DNA of 64,000 nucleotides. Source: Solenopsis invicta (lineage: Eukaryota; Arthropoda; Insecta; Hymenoptera; Formicidae). The translations under genes were made by a program, and so were the position numbers. Below the pieces are notes generated by a model that did not search any database, was not told the origin of the DNA, and worked only from the letters and a program-made list of their open reading frames with translations. Positions within the stretch are counted from its first letter, which is position 1. Every line of letters starts with the position of its first letter. The DNA lies in the NCBI RefSeq assembly GCF_016802725.1, contig NC_052665.1:25996501-26060500 (forward strand), given 5' to 3'. Positions 30,899 to 42,040 of the stretch are shown here, in pieces.

Positions 30899-31308
30899 TG
30901 GACATATCAAAAACTATCGGTCATGAGACCGTTACGAACAATCTGCACATGCGGAAGATTTGCGCGAAGATAATGCCGAAAGTGCTAACCGACGACCAAA
31001 AATTGTGCCAAGTTGAAACGTGCCAGGAAAATTTGGACATGTGCTGATCTCAACTTTTTAGATAATGTTACGGAACCCATAAAAGCATTTTAGAACAATT
31101 AAGGGAATCAAAACAGCTTGTACCGCGGCTTTGAAGAGCATTCCGGAGACGGCCTACCGTAACGCATTCGATGCCTGAAAAACTTGCTGGAGCCGATGTG
31201 TCAACTCAAGAGGATCCTATTTTGAAGCATTTTGATGTGTTGTACCAAAAAGTTCAATAAATTCTTTGTAAAAATATTACTGACATTACTTTCCGGACCC
31301 ACCATGTA
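30899..31308 (+). pseudogene. mariner transposase remnant
   Basis: Two short homologous pieces are recognisable. The first reads MRKICAKIMPKVLTDDQK (about 30949-31005), the region just after the helix-turn-helix in mariners. The second, 31130-31240, reads ALKSIPETAYRNAFDA, a stop where Trp is expected, then KTCWSRCVNS and GSYFE, the usual mariner C-terminus. The catalytic centre between them is deleted. TTCCGGACCCACC near 31290 may be the 3' terminal repeat. Both pieces are plus strand. Confidence 0.75.
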
Positions 31309-32487
31309 TAGCACGGAAATTCTTCTTGATATCATAGAAATATCGAAATTTGTGCAGATTTAAAATTAAAAAATTTTATTATTTTGTAGCATTATAACAT
31401 AAAAGATATTATGTTATATAAAAGTCAGGCGAATTTTTATGAAATAATAATATATCTTTCAAGAGAGTGAGGGAGGCATTTGAATTTCGTGTATTAAACA
31501 ATAGAGAATAGAATAGAGAATGGATTAAGCCTTCAGGAGAAACCACTATAAAAAAAGCGCGCTATACTAATTTACCCCATAAAAGGTGATGTGGAAATGA
31601 TAGCACTTTATCATTTTGTTAATACTTAATATTTTTTTTTAATTTTAAAAGTTTTAATGTCAAAAAAACAAAGTGTCAAAATCCGATGTTTAAAACTTTA
31701 AATACATTTAGGTAACAATGTTATGCCCGCTTTTCGACTGAGCTTGAGAAGCTCGCCAAAGGAAGATCAATCAATTTGATAAAAGAAGCGCGGCCGGCTT
31801 TTGTTCTGTTTTGGGACGCGGTACTGTCAAGCGATATTTAAATAATTCCGCTACAAATTATTGTACACAGTCATTTGATTAAAGTCAATGTTCTTTTTTA
31901 TAAAAGAGTGTCTAATCATTTCGTGTTGTGTGTTCGTTCTTCCCTTTGCGAGTGTTTTGTGTGCTTGTCTTGTCAAGTACATCAATAATTAGATGATTTT
32001 AAAAAATATTCGTTGCTGCCAATATACGGTTTTAAGAGGTGAAATTAGTCTTCGAGTGTAAAGCGATTTTTAGCTTTTCCCTCTATATTTCGAAAACCAT
32101 TCAAAATATAAAAAATGTTTTATACGAAAGTTTCACAATAAAATTATCTCTATTTATTCATATAAATAATATTTCTTTTAGAATAATTCTGTTAATAATT
32201 ATTAAAAAAAAATTTTTAATAATTATTTTTTAAAAATGTTAATAACGTGAATAAATAGAGGTAATTTTACTGTAAATTTTTTGTATAAAACATTTTTTGA
32301 TATCTCAAATGGTTTTCGAGATACAACGGAAAAAACTGAAAACCGCATATACACATAAAGGATGATTTTACCTTTTGAAACCGAATTTGGGCCGCAACTG
32401 ATAGTTTCTAAAATCATCTAATTATGTTGCTTAAATGTATGTAAAGTTTCATTGAAATCGGGATATGACACTTTGAGAGGTTTCCTT
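31309..32487 (-). repeat. Palindrome-bearing repeat, copy B, split by a solo LTR
   Basis: Reverse-oriented copy of 6945-7884, including the AT-rich tail (31309-31660) and the long hairpin arms (31665-32200 and 32235-32476). The solo LTR 31719-31984 interrupts the ACATTTAGGTAACAT motif. Homology covers the entire unit, so the boundaries of the family can be read from the A/B comparison. Confidence 0.75.
31719..31984 (+). mobile_element. Solo LTR of the gypsy #2 family, 266 bp
   Basis: It starts TGTTATGCCCGC and has exactly the length of the 5' LTR of gypsy #2 (62157-62422, minus strand). Shared blocks include GAGCTTGAGAA, GATCAATTTGATAAAA and TTCTTTTTTATAA. A target duplication is unclear (ACAA/ATAA). 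Confidence 0.8.
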
Positions 32488-32589
32488 GTTAATTTATTAG
32501 AAGATAGAATGGTGCTATACCAGACTTGAACCATGTACAGTATGTGCATGTGCATTGTGTGTATGTGTGTGTGTGTATAAAGGAATATA
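32488..32589. other. Short GT-rich spacer
   Basis: Simple GT/TA-rich sequence with no gene, between repeat copy B and the first Harbinger piece. Confidence 0.5.
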
Positions 32590-32688
32590 TGTGTATATAC
32601 ATATGTATATACTATATTGCAAAAGTTGACACAAGTGAATAGAAGCTGATGGATCAGACCAGTTTATTTTGATAAAGAGAAATGTGAT

Positions 32689-33214
32689 TGTTACGTCCGC
32701 GGATTCGCGAAGGTTGCGATTCCGGGACGTAGATCTTTTTCGTTGGTTAGTTTTGGTGTTAAGGCAGCTGTCACCAGTCGCGGCTCCGAATCGTTTGATA
32801 ACACGGCCGGATACGCGACAAATTCCTTGTATGGGAAATAGGAGGTATTGTAGGAAGATATATTATTAGGTGATTTATGAGTAGGTTTAGAAAATGTAGT
32901 AGCATTTTATTAACGCTACAGGAGTTGTAGCGTGCGTGCTTGAGCTTGGCGTGGGATTAAATGAATGACAGAGCGTGTAATGGTTGAATATAAATGTGTA
33001 TGTATTTTTTATATGTATAATGAGGAAGTGGTACAATATCTTAGTCGCGTGTGATAATGAGGTAACCCGAAGGGATCCTCTGGACTTTGAACGGTGCCTT
33101 TCTTCTGCCCATAGCTCCTTAAGGAGATACATGATCGAATCAGTGAGAAGGATTGCCACGTGAATGCGTAAATGAGCAGGTAACTTACCGATCTTCCGAA
33201 TGGACGACTTTAAC

Positions 33215-33255
<41 letters not shown>

Positions 33256-34622
33256 CAGTATAAAAGATCTACGAATTTTAGTAAAATAAATTAATGATCG
33301 AGTATACGTTACGAGTGACGAATCCGCTGGGTCGGAGTGGACACCCGTTAGAACGCCTCCCTTAAATGTGGAAATTATACGGAAAAAGAGGGGACGGTGA
33401 AAGCGTCGAGAAGTCGCGCTAGCGAGTCTTCCTCGACGGGTTGGGAAAGGAAGAAGGACGGTGTCGAAGAGTCGCGTTAGCGAGTCTTCTTCGACGCCGT
33501 AGGAGAGGAAGAGAGAGAGGAGACGTTGGAGAGTCGCTTTCGCGAGTCTTCTCCAACGCTCGGAAGAAAGGGAGGGAGGCAGAGAAACGAGTGAGGCTAC
33601 ACTCTAGCTAGTGCTAGGTGAGGTTCAACCCTCAAGATCTCTGGTGGAAAGCAGGGAGAGGGAAAGAGGCGATCCGACCGGGGCCACCCCGAAGACCAAC
33701 GTCTTCGTCAGGAGTAAAACCCTCCCGTCGCTGAGATCGTACCTGGAGGTCTGAACGTTGGTGGTCGCCGATAGCAGCGAATCTCACTCGACCAACAAGA
33801 CTGATCTGCTTTTCGAGCTCCGATTTCGCTCCTTATATAGGCAAGGATATGGGCAAGAGGTGTCGCGGGACGATTCCTCAGGTTCGCGGAAAATTCGGAG
33901 CGATAGTTTTTCGTAACGTGTGACCCTTAGAAGCCCGCCCCGTTCCGCGACCGCGCGGCTTGCGTCTATATCGCGGGAGCGCTTGTAGACTTCTCCGGGG
34001 ATCGCGACTCGCGGGGGCACCGCATACCAAGCACCGACGCGAAATCCAGTGCTCAGAAAATTAATAGAATTTAATAGAATTTATATTAGAATTGAGAGTG
34101 TACGAGGCGATAGCGCCAAGCACATGCAATAGTTTTACATATAAAAAGTTAAGGTTTAATTATCGTTCGTAGGAGATTAATTGATTCAAAATTATTTGGC
34201 ATTTTTATTGGCCGTGATTTTAGAGTTGTTTCGATCGGAGTTGCATGGCGCAGCAGTGGGAAGCGTCCATGAGTGGATCACGCTTAGATAATAATAAATT
34301 TGCCGTTCTTAATATTTTGTATTAAATTGGAAAGATGAATAGAATTCCAACGCGCGGAGCTTGTCGGTATCAGAGGGGGTCGCGAGCCGAGGGGTCGGCG
34401 CGCACGATGTTTGTGTCGCGCTAATGGACGCTCGCGGGTGTTGCGCGTCAAGGGGGCAGCACGATGTAGCCAAGCCGTATGAGATTTGAAATCGAGCGAT
34501 ATCGATTTATGATACTGATGCGGGATTTATCCAACTGATCGGAGGATGTTTCCGGATTCTAATTAGGCTATTATTAGTACGGATGGCCCGGGAAAATAAA
34601 AATTTTCTCGCCAGACGTAACA
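32689..34622. mobile_element. Solo LTR, 1934 bp, GTGAT duplication
   Basis: Ends TGTTACGTCC...AGACGTAACA are flanked by GTGAT at 32684-32688 and 34623-34627. No internal direct repeat of the ends is seen, so I read it as one very long LTR rather than a short two-LTR element. It contains a GA microsatellite (33213-33252), three serial hairpins (33404-33558), and CTTATATAGGC near 33833 as a TATA-like site. ORFs inside are not credible. The 5-bp duplication suits BEL or gypsy. Confidence 0.82.
33404..33558 (+). repeat. Three serial hairpins in the solo LTR
   Basis: The hairpins lie at 33404-33438, 33460-33498 and 33524-33558. All share the inner part TCGC...GCGA, preceded by AG and followed by GTCTTC. 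The outer stems differ but stay paired: CGTCGAG/CTCGACG, GTCGAAGA/TCTTCGAC and CGTTGGAG/CTCCAACG. Purine-rich spacers (GGAAGAAGG, GAGGAAGAGAGAG) separate them. Confidence 0.75.
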
Positions 34623-34779
34623 GTGATCACTATGAAAATTTATTCCGACATCTTCAGAATAAAGATAATGAATTATTTTATAAAGACTACAGAATGTCAG
34701 TTAAACAATATAATCATCTCTTCACTATAGAACAACCACATTTGCAAAGATTTTCCGCGCTTAGTTTTGGACATATATG

Positions 34780-34821
34780 TGAGTGAGTGAGTGAGTGAGT
34801 GAGTGAGTGAATGAGTGAGGA

Positions 34822-34860
<39 letters not shown>

Positions 34861-34880
34861 CGCGCGCGCGCGCGCGTGTG
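34780..34880. repeat. Compound microsatellite GAGT, GT, GC
   Basis: Runs of GAGT, then GT, then GC. Translations through it are meaningless. Confidence 0.95.
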
Positions 34881-34917
34881 TGTCTGCAAAACCAAGCATA
34901 TAACTAATTTTAGAATA

Positions 34918-35135
34918 TTATTTGACATAATCTCAAAGTATATTCCTAAAATTAATTATTGCTTTTCCAGCATTGTTAGAATAAGTTCTATGCAATTTTT
35001 GTACTTGATGTTAAGTAATCTCATTTCTCCATGCACCAGGTTGGACAATACAATCAATTTCATGATCTACTAAATTATTGGAGTAATAACATCCACCGAC
35101 ATCTTGCTGAATAAGCAGAAAGTTATGGAGGCATA
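34918..35135 (-). pseudogene. Harbinger 3' piece, minus strand
   Basis: It matches 48310-48525 closely (TGACATAATCTCAA-GTAT, ATTTCTCCATGCACC, CAATTTCATGATCTACTAAAT and the end GTTATGGAGGCATATTA). It encodes only the last part of the transposase region. Confidence 0.75.
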
Positions 35136-35167
35136 TTACACACACATATGCATATATATATATATAT

Positions 35168-37042
35168 TGTCACGCACTTTTTGGACGCCGGAGAGCAACG
35201 GCGAAGTACGCGATCAAACAAGGTAGCGGAGACGCTACACGAAGCGCGCGCGAGAGCGACGAGAATACCGACAGCTAGATTCCAACCAAATCGCGAAATT
35301 GGGCGCCAGACGCGATTACGCCGGTCGCGTCGCCGGGTTCACTTTTCCACGCTAAACGCCAATTCGTATCACGCGATAACTCGTCACACAAAAGCGGAAT
35401 CGTCGCTCGCACGCGGCCAGCTAGCTCCTCTAACCGGTAGAGGGGCGGGGTAGCGGAGACAGGGACGAAGCGGCTCTCTTACTGGAGGAGACGGGTAGGC
35501 GAGAAATTAAGTAAAGTCAGGCCGATATAACAGAGAGAGAACACATGTATTGTAGTGAATAATAGCGATGGTATACAATCAAGTAAGAAAAAAAAAGCGG
35601 TTAGCGTAGTAAAGAAAAACAACGAGATAAGGAGTAGACAACAGAAATTAGTAAGCCGGACGCGGGAATTATTTCGACTCCGACCATAATTACGCTACAC
35701 GCGCCGATCACGACGACTGGTCCTGCGTGAAGCGCGGCAGCCAATCACGCGCGCTCTGACCGGCGCGGCAAGAACGCGAACGCGGAGCCTCCGCTAAAGC
35801 GAGCCCCGCAATTCCAAGACGAAAGCGCGTACAATAAGATTCGCGCCGGAGACAACGCAGTCGCCGGAACCGCGCTACAAAATGAATAAAACACGCACGC
35901 TGTAACAACGCACCGATAACCCGAGCGGCCGTGCGATCATGGCCGTAACACGACTCGCGCACGTGCGCGAGGGCTTTGCGGCTTCCCGTAAAGCCGGTCG
36001 CTCGCGAACTTCTACGGCGGGACAGCCGAAACACACGCGGCAGCCGACAGCTGGGTGCCTCGACAAGGTCTCGCGCTTGAGGTGGAGAGCCAGCCAAACA
36101 CCAAGAAGCAAGGTGCGTTCAATCGCCACGCGGCGGACGCACTCGCACACGAACCTAATGGCTCCACCTCAGAACGCGAGCCGGTCGACACCGACAGCTC
36201 GTGGCTTTACACGAAGGTTAGAGGGTCACCTCGACTTCCGCACGGTCCTCCTTCGGGTGTTCTCAACTCGCTCGCCAAGGCCGGGCACTCCTTCCGATAG
36301 CGGACAGGCCGATAGCTGACCGATATCTCGCACTCGCTCGCTCGTTTCCACACACGCACGCAGTCGGACGGGTCGCACGCAAAAGCCAAGAGGATCGCGC
36401 TCGATGCGCGATCGATGAGCGCTACCCCTTCCCCAGGGTGCGCGATATCCTTGCGCCTAGCGGCGCGGCCTATCAGCGGCCGCCCTTATCTAGCCGTGAC
36501 GTCACGGCAGCGCAGTGTCGGGTCTCCGCAGGTGTCGTGCGGCCCCCGTCGGCATCCGATATCCTCGCCGCTCTCGTCGTCCTCGCGGACGACAGCAGCA
36601 GAGATTTCCCGCGACGATTCTTCGCCGCTACACTCCTTGATGGACAGCCGGCATTCGACGGCCCTCGTCCTGGCCGTTCGTCCGCCCCAGCCCGTCCATC
36701 AGCTGTGCCACTTGCGAGCCTCCCTTGCGTGGCGCTTAGCTGTCGCCACGTCTTATCTCGTCCTCTCCGTCGGCGTTTTCCAGTGCGCCGGCCCTGGACG
36801 ATCGCCCTCTCCCTTCCCGGTCGCTGTCCGTCTCCCTCGCCGCTGCTGGTCCTTCGGCAGCGCTAGTCGAGGTGCCCGCGGTTACATAAAAGAAGCCGCG
36901 AATAAATAAATGAAATAACACGCAACGCAGTCCCGCCGGAGATTTCGCTCTTTCGATGAGTGCCCGACCCGGTCATACGCGTCTCCTTGCGCGACGCTTA
37001 GGCGGAAGGCGGAGTGGCGAGGCAGCTAAAACTGCCACGTCA
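35168..37042. mobile_element. GC-rich LTR-like block inserted in a TA tract
   Basis: It starts TGTCACGCAC and ends GCCACGTCA, with TA repeats on both sides (35151-35167 and from 37043). It is strikingly GC-rich compared with its flanks. It has AATAAAT sites near 36902 close to its right end and a perfect palindrome with a CRE-type core at 36493. No credible protein. I infer a solo LTR, but the ends are not proven because the target is repetitive. Confidence 0.45.
36493..36508. promoter_or_regulatory. 16-bp palindrome with TGACGTCA core
   Basis: GCCGTGACGTCACGGC is a perfect palindrome containing the CREB/ATF consensus TGACGTCA, inside the LTR-like block. A regulatory role is inferred only from the motif. 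Confidence 0.4.
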
Positions 37043-37044
37043 TA

Positions 37045-37112
<68 letters not shown>

Positions 37113-37133
37113 ATATGTATATATGTATATATG
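37043..37133. repeat. TA/TATG microsatellite
   Basis: Nearly pure TA with later TATG steps. It is the target of the second mariner. Confidence 0.95.
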
Positions 37134-37135
37134 TA

Positions 37136-38428
37136 CGAGGGCGGCCCGATAAGTACTTAGCCTTACTGCCCGATGGTGCCAGTATCGCAAAAGAGATTTA
37201 CTATCGTGTAGTAGATTCTCGTAGACGGCTACTGTCAAAATTTCAGCCGAATCGGACTCGTAGTTTTGTTTTGACCGCGTGTGGAAGCGGGCGTGTTCGC
37301 GGATTTTAGAAAAATGGAAAAAAAGCAATATCGGTCGGTGATTCGATTCTTGTTTTTGGAAGGGAAATCGCGCAACGAAATCAAAGAGCGCTTGGATGCT
37401 GTGTACGGTGACTCTTCTTCTTCGATGGCGACCGTCAAAAATTGGTTTAACGAGTTTCAACGTTGTCGCACGTCGGTTTTTGATGAGCCACGCCCAGGTG
37501 CCCCGAAAATGGCTACCACGGAGGATAACGTGACAAAAATCCACGATCTCGTATTGACAGACCGCCGATTGAAGGTGCGCGAGATAGCTGAAACAGTAGG
37601 CATCTCAAAAGACCGCGTAGGTCATATCCTGCATGAAATTTTGGGCATGAGAAAGCTGTCGGCGTGATGGGTGCCACATTTATTCGGACAACAAGCGCAA
37701 CCGTGAGACCATTTCAGAGCAGTGTTTGACGCTGTTTAAGCGCAATCCGAAAGAGTTTTTGCGTCGTTTCGTGACCGTCGACGAAACATGGATCCACTGG
37801 TACACACCAGTAACCAAGGAATAGTCGAAACAGTGGACTTCATCCGGCGAAGGTGCTCCGGGAAGGTGAAGACTGTTCTATCGGCCGGAAAGGTGATGGC
37901 TACCGTTTTTTGAGATTCACAAGGTGTGATCTACATCGACTACTTGGAGAAGTGCAAAAGGGTCACAGGGCTCTACTATGCCGAATTATTGGGCCGATTC
38001 GACGCCGAATTGCAGAAAAAACAGCCCCATTTGGCGAAGAAAAAAGTGCTCTTCCATCATGACAACCCACCGGCTCACACCTCCGCCGTCGCCACGGCCA
38101 AATTGGTCGAATCGCACTACGAACTGCTGCCCCATTCACCGTATTCTCCAGATTTGGCCCCTTTTTGCGTGCGCCTTTTTTTTGTTTCCAAACTTGAAAA
38201 AGTCACTCGCCGGGCAGAAATTTGAGTCGAATGAGGAGGTCATCGCCGCCACGGAGGCCTACTTTGCAGACCTCGAGAAAACGTATTTTTCAGATGGATT
38301 AAAGAAGTTGGAGCATCGCTGGGTCAAGTGTATCGAGCTAAAAGGAGACTATGTTGAGAAATAAATCGACACTTTTCCAAAATTTTCGTTTTTCTTTTGT
38401 AGGCTAAGTACTTATCGGACTGCCCTCG
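37136..38428 (+). mobile_element. mariner transposon #2, 1293 bp
   Basis: Termini start CGAGGGCGGCCCGATAAG and end CTTATCGGACTGCCCTCG, flanked by TA (37134-37135, 38429-38430). It has one plus-strand transposase gene. This lineage differs from the 24.6-kb mariner in termini and protein. Confidence 0.92.
37314..38364 (+). pseudogene. mariner #2 transposase, several stops and frameshifts
   Basis: It starts at ATG 37314 (MEKKQYRSVIRFLFLEGKS). Helix-turn-helix motifs include NEIKERLDAVYGD and VREIAETVGISKDRVGHIL. Catalytic pieces: TVDETWIHWY (first Asp), LFHHDNPPAH (second), and SPDLAPFC... where a T-run insertion near 38160 shifts the frame and disrupts the third Asp. Stops include TGA at 37665, TAG near 37823 and TGA near 37910. 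The C-terminus HRWVKCIELKGDYVEK ends at 38364. Clearly inactive. Confidence 0.92.
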
Positions 38429-38432
38429 TATA

Positions 38433-38882
38433 TTATAGGCTCTATGAGTGATGGAGGCATATGAGTTGAATCCGCATTTGGTTCAGCTTTGGAAAAGGAA
38501 TCCGTTGATTTGCCACAACCATGTTTGCTCCCCAATTCAAACATAATATTTCTACACTTTTTTGTGGGAGACAAAGCCTTTCTGTTAAAAAGTTACATGA
38601 TGTGACTATACCCAAAGAAAGATTTAGGTGAACGTGAACAGATTTTCAATTATAGACTTAGAAGGGCACGCAGAGTAATCGAAAATGCTTTTGGCATACT
38701 TACTACTAAGTGGAGAATACTGCGACGTTCTCTATGCTGTTCTCCTAATAATACCGACAAAATAGTAAAGGTTTTAATATGCCTCCATAACTTTCTTCTT
38801 ATTAAGCAAGGTGTTGGTGGGTGTTATTGCCCCAATAATTTAGTAGATCATGAAATTGATTGTATTGTCCAACCTATTGCAT
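38433..38882 (+). pseudogene. Harbinger transposase C-terminal piece
   Basis: A plus-strand piece of the DDE domain: SDGGI, LPNSNIIF, FFVGDKAFLLKSYMM, a TGA, LYPKKDLGER, FNYRLRRARRVIENAFGIL, TKWRILRRS and VLICLHNFLLIKQGVGG. It is about 95% similar by eye to the minus-strand copy at 48.3-48.85 kb and shares its internal TGA. The 5' half is missing. It runs directly into the tandem array. Confidence 0.88.
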
Positions 38883-38905
38883 TATATCTCTGGTTGTTTG
38901 ACTTA

Positions 38906-41151
38906 CAAGGAAACACAGGGAAGTGTCCGCTTCAGATTAAAACAAGTTTTTAATATGTTGTAGTACAGATAAAAATAAGGGACACGTATTTTTTTATACG
39001 TGCCCATACGCACTTTAAGGGGGTGAAATACCCCTTTGAAGAAAATCGGTTTTTTTCTTTCGAAGCGTATGCCGTCGAAACTATAAGAGATAGAAAAAAA
39101 TGTTTTAAATGAAAGTTGAATGGCTCCAAGAGTAATTTATAACAGCAAAAAAAAATTTTAAAAAAAATTTTTTTTAATACTTTTCCCTACCATTTCCCTA
39201 TTTTTTTTCAAAATTTTTATTTTTTTTATAAGCAAAATAAAGCTTATTTTATTACAAATTCAACGGTATATGATAAAGTTACGATACAACATTCCCATTT
39301 TCCAAGAATAATTAAAAACCTCTCTATATGCACGGTACGCGCACCCGTCCGCGCGTTCATGCGCTACGGAAGTGACTCCCTCCGATTTCGACGTGCCTTT
39401 AATATGTTGTACAGATTAAAATAAGGGACACGTATTTTTTACACGTGTCCTAATACACTTTTAAGGGTGAAACACCCCTTTGAAGAAAATCGGGTTTTTT
39501 CTTTCAAAGCGTGTATCGTCGAAACTATAAGAGATAAAGAAAAATGTTCTGATTGAAAGTTGAATGCATGTTTTTCTCGCATAAGATGACAAAAACATTT
39601 GGAGGACAGTCTGTGTCTAACATGAAAATGCAGACATTGTGAAAAACATTTACTACAAAATAAAACGACACTACACTAAAGAATAACAACAATTACGGTG
39701 TTGTAAGACATTAATTTCTTGTTTAGAAAATAATATGTAATTAATATAAGTTAAACATTTATTTACTGGTCTACATGATTCAACTAGAATATTTGTTCTC
39801 TTCAACATTTTATAAATAAGGAGACTTGGATTACAAAAAATTATTACTCACACATTCCACCTTCACTATCTAACGCCAGCTCATCAACTAACAACAAGAG
39901 AACTAAATGTTCAACAAGAGAACAAAATTTCCTATCTTGAAATAGAATGTTTACGTCTCGGCAGTATTGACATGTATAGATTCAAGAGTTACGTATGTAA
40001 GGAAATGACCCAAAGTGCACGGGCCAGTAGCGTGGTTATGCATATTTCTACACTAATCAAATTTAATAAACACATTAATTGAATTGTATAAATGCAGTAT
40101 AAAAGATGAAATTTCTAACTAATTTTTTAATTAATTTTATGTTAGTTCTCTTGTTGTTAGTTGATGAGCTGGCGTTAGATAGTGAAGGTATAGAATGTGT
40201 GAGTAATAATTTTTTGTAATCCAAGTCTCCTTATTTATAAAATGTTGAAGAGAACAAATATTCTAGTTGAATCATGTAGACCAGTAAATAAATGTTTAAC
40301 TTATATTAATTACATATTATTTTCTAAACAAGAAATTAATGTCTTACAACACCGTAATTGTTGTTATTCTTTAGTGTAGTGTCGTTTTATTTTGTAGTAA
40401 ATGTTTTTCTCAATGTCTGCGTTTTCATGTTAGACACAGACTGTCCTCCAAATGTTTTTGTCATATTATGCGAGAAAAACATGCATTCAACTTTCATTCA
40501 GAACATTTTTCTTTATCTCTTATAGTTTCGACGATACACGCTTCGAAAGAAAAAACCCGATTTCCTTCAAAGGGGTGTTTCACCCTTAAAAGTGTATTAG
40601 GACACGTGTAAAAAATACGTGTCCCTTACTTTAATCTGTACAACATATTAAAGGCACGTCGAAATCGGAGGGAGTCACTTCCGTAGCGCACGAACGCGCG
40701 GACGGGTGCGCGTACCGTGCGTATAGAGAGGTTTTTAATTATTCTTGGAAAATGGGAATGTTGTATCGTAACTTTATTATATACTGTTGAATTCGTAATA
40801 AAATAAGCTTTATTTTGCTTATAAAAATAATAAAAATTTTGAAAAAAAATAGGTAAGGGGAATATGGTAGGGGAAAGTATTAAAAAAAATTAAAAAAAAA
40901 AATTTTTTTCCGCTGTTATAAATTACTCTTGGAGCCATTCAACTTTCATTTAAAACATTTTTTTCTATCTCTATAGTTTCGACGGCATACGCTTCGAAAG
41001 AAAAAAACTGATTTTCTTCAAAGGGGTGTTTCACCCCCTTAAAGTGCGTATGGGCACGTATAAAAAATTACGTGTCCCTTATTTTTATCTGTACTACAAC
41101 ATATTAAAAACTCGTTTTAATCTGAGGCGGACACTTCCCTGTGTTTCCTTG
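38906..41151. mobile_element. Giant fold-back element, 1-kb inverted arms, TTA duplication
   Basis: It starts CAAGGAAACACAGGG and ends CCCTGTGTTTCCTTG, with TTA on both sides (38903-38905, 41152-41154). The arms (38906 to about 39915; about 40143 to 41151) are near-identical inverted copies around a 230-bp unique centre. Each arm holds two diverged copies of a module with AAGGGACACGTATTTTTT and CCGTCGAAACTATAAGAGATA. No transposase. The 3-bp TTA duplication fits PIF/Harbinger mobilisation, which is inference. Confidence 0.85.
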
Positions 41152-41583
41152 TTAGTAGACATAATTTTGGAAAATAATTATTATCTATAGTGTTATTTTA
41201 AAACTGTTAAAGGAAATCTACATTTATTCATAATTATGCTTAATTTTTTATTTTATGTTGCATATTTTTTAGAGAGATGTTGTCATGATTAGTATTAAGG
41301 ATATATACTTTATTGACATTTGTATTCCGTATATAGTATAGTAAAAAATAATATTTTATTACGTACCTGTGCTAAGTGCATCATATATAGTACATCTGTG
41401 ATTGTTAGATTTGGTAGACGTAATGAGTTCGGAAAATAATTATTATCTACAGTATTATTTTAAGATTGCTAAAGAAAATCTAAATGTATTCATAATTATA
41501 CTTAATATATTTATTTTATGTTGCATATTTCTTAGAGAGATGTTGATATGCTTAATATTAAGGGTATATACTTTATTTACATT

Positions 41584-41623
41584 TGTGCGAGATCGCATCC
41601 AAATTGGTCCTTCGAGCAGAAAA
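41584..41623 (-). other. 40-bp aberrant extension beyond the BEL 3' LTR
   Basis: Read on the minus strand after the 3' LTR: TTTTCT, then GCTCGAAGGACCA, then ATTTGGATGCGATCTCGCAC and a last A. TTTTC is the spacer that normally follows the 5' LTR. GCTCGAAGGACCA is the sense 3' end of tRNA-Tyr including CCA. The rest is an inverted copy of the first bases of the LTR. The insertion therefore ends in 23-bp perfect inverted repeats. Confidence 0.85.
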
Positions 41624-42027
41624 TGTGCCGATTGTTTCGGCACGGCAAATGGGCACGCGGAGTGTGCATTGAAACGAACTGAGTATTGCTTAGCTTGAAT
41701 TTATTATTTTTCAAAACGTTGGCGACGCACCGAACGCGAGTACAGTTTCGAAGCAAGTGCCCTTAATGGCACTGAGCCACCTATTTATAATGTGCGCGAG
41801 GAATGCTTCTAGAGGAATCCGTCGGTTGTCGAGGCTGTTATTCGACTTCCTTTGCTTATGCTTAGTCAACAACGGCGATCCCGAATTCCTCTAGAAGCTC
41901 GCGTAAACACCGGAGATCACGCTCTCTCCCGCTGCCGTTCACGCGTTGTCACGCCGCTGCTGGCTTGGTCGCGGCGCGAGAACGAGCAATTCGGCCGTCG
42001 GATACAATTTGGATGCGATCTCGCACA
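41624..42027 (-). repeat. 3' LTR of the BEL element
   Basis: TGTGC...GCACA ends. It contains ATTATAAATAG (TATA-like) and AATAATAAATTC (polyadenylation-like) in minus orientation. It carries 5 extra bases (ACGGC) relative to the 5' LTR. Confidence 0.9.
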
Positions 42028-42040
42028 TCCCGCCCGCCTC
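42028..42040 (-). other. Polypurine tract of the BEL element
   Basis: GAGGCGGGCGGGA (minus strand) abuts the 3' LTR. Confidence 0.7.

Larger units (their letters stand above)
32590..34775 (+). pseudogene. Harbinger transposase N-terminal piece, split by a solo LTR
   Basis: 32605-32688 and 34623-34765 together match the minus-strand Harbinger at 49.4-49.6 kb (AAAAGTTGACA.AAGTGAATAGAAG; then YENLFRHLQNKDNELFYKDY and RMSVKQYNHLFTI). The match is interrupted at a GTGAT site by the 1.9-kb LTR. It ends in a GAGT microsatellite. Only the non-catalytic N-terminal region remains. Confidence 0.8.

Noticed and set aside
36415..36909. 164-codon ORF in the LTR-like block
   Set aside because: Ser/Pro/Arg-rich composition artefact with competing frames and no recognisable domain.
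41607..41619. tRNA-Tyr gene
   Set aside because: Only the last 13 bases of the tRNA are present; this is primer-derived sequence at a retroelement end.
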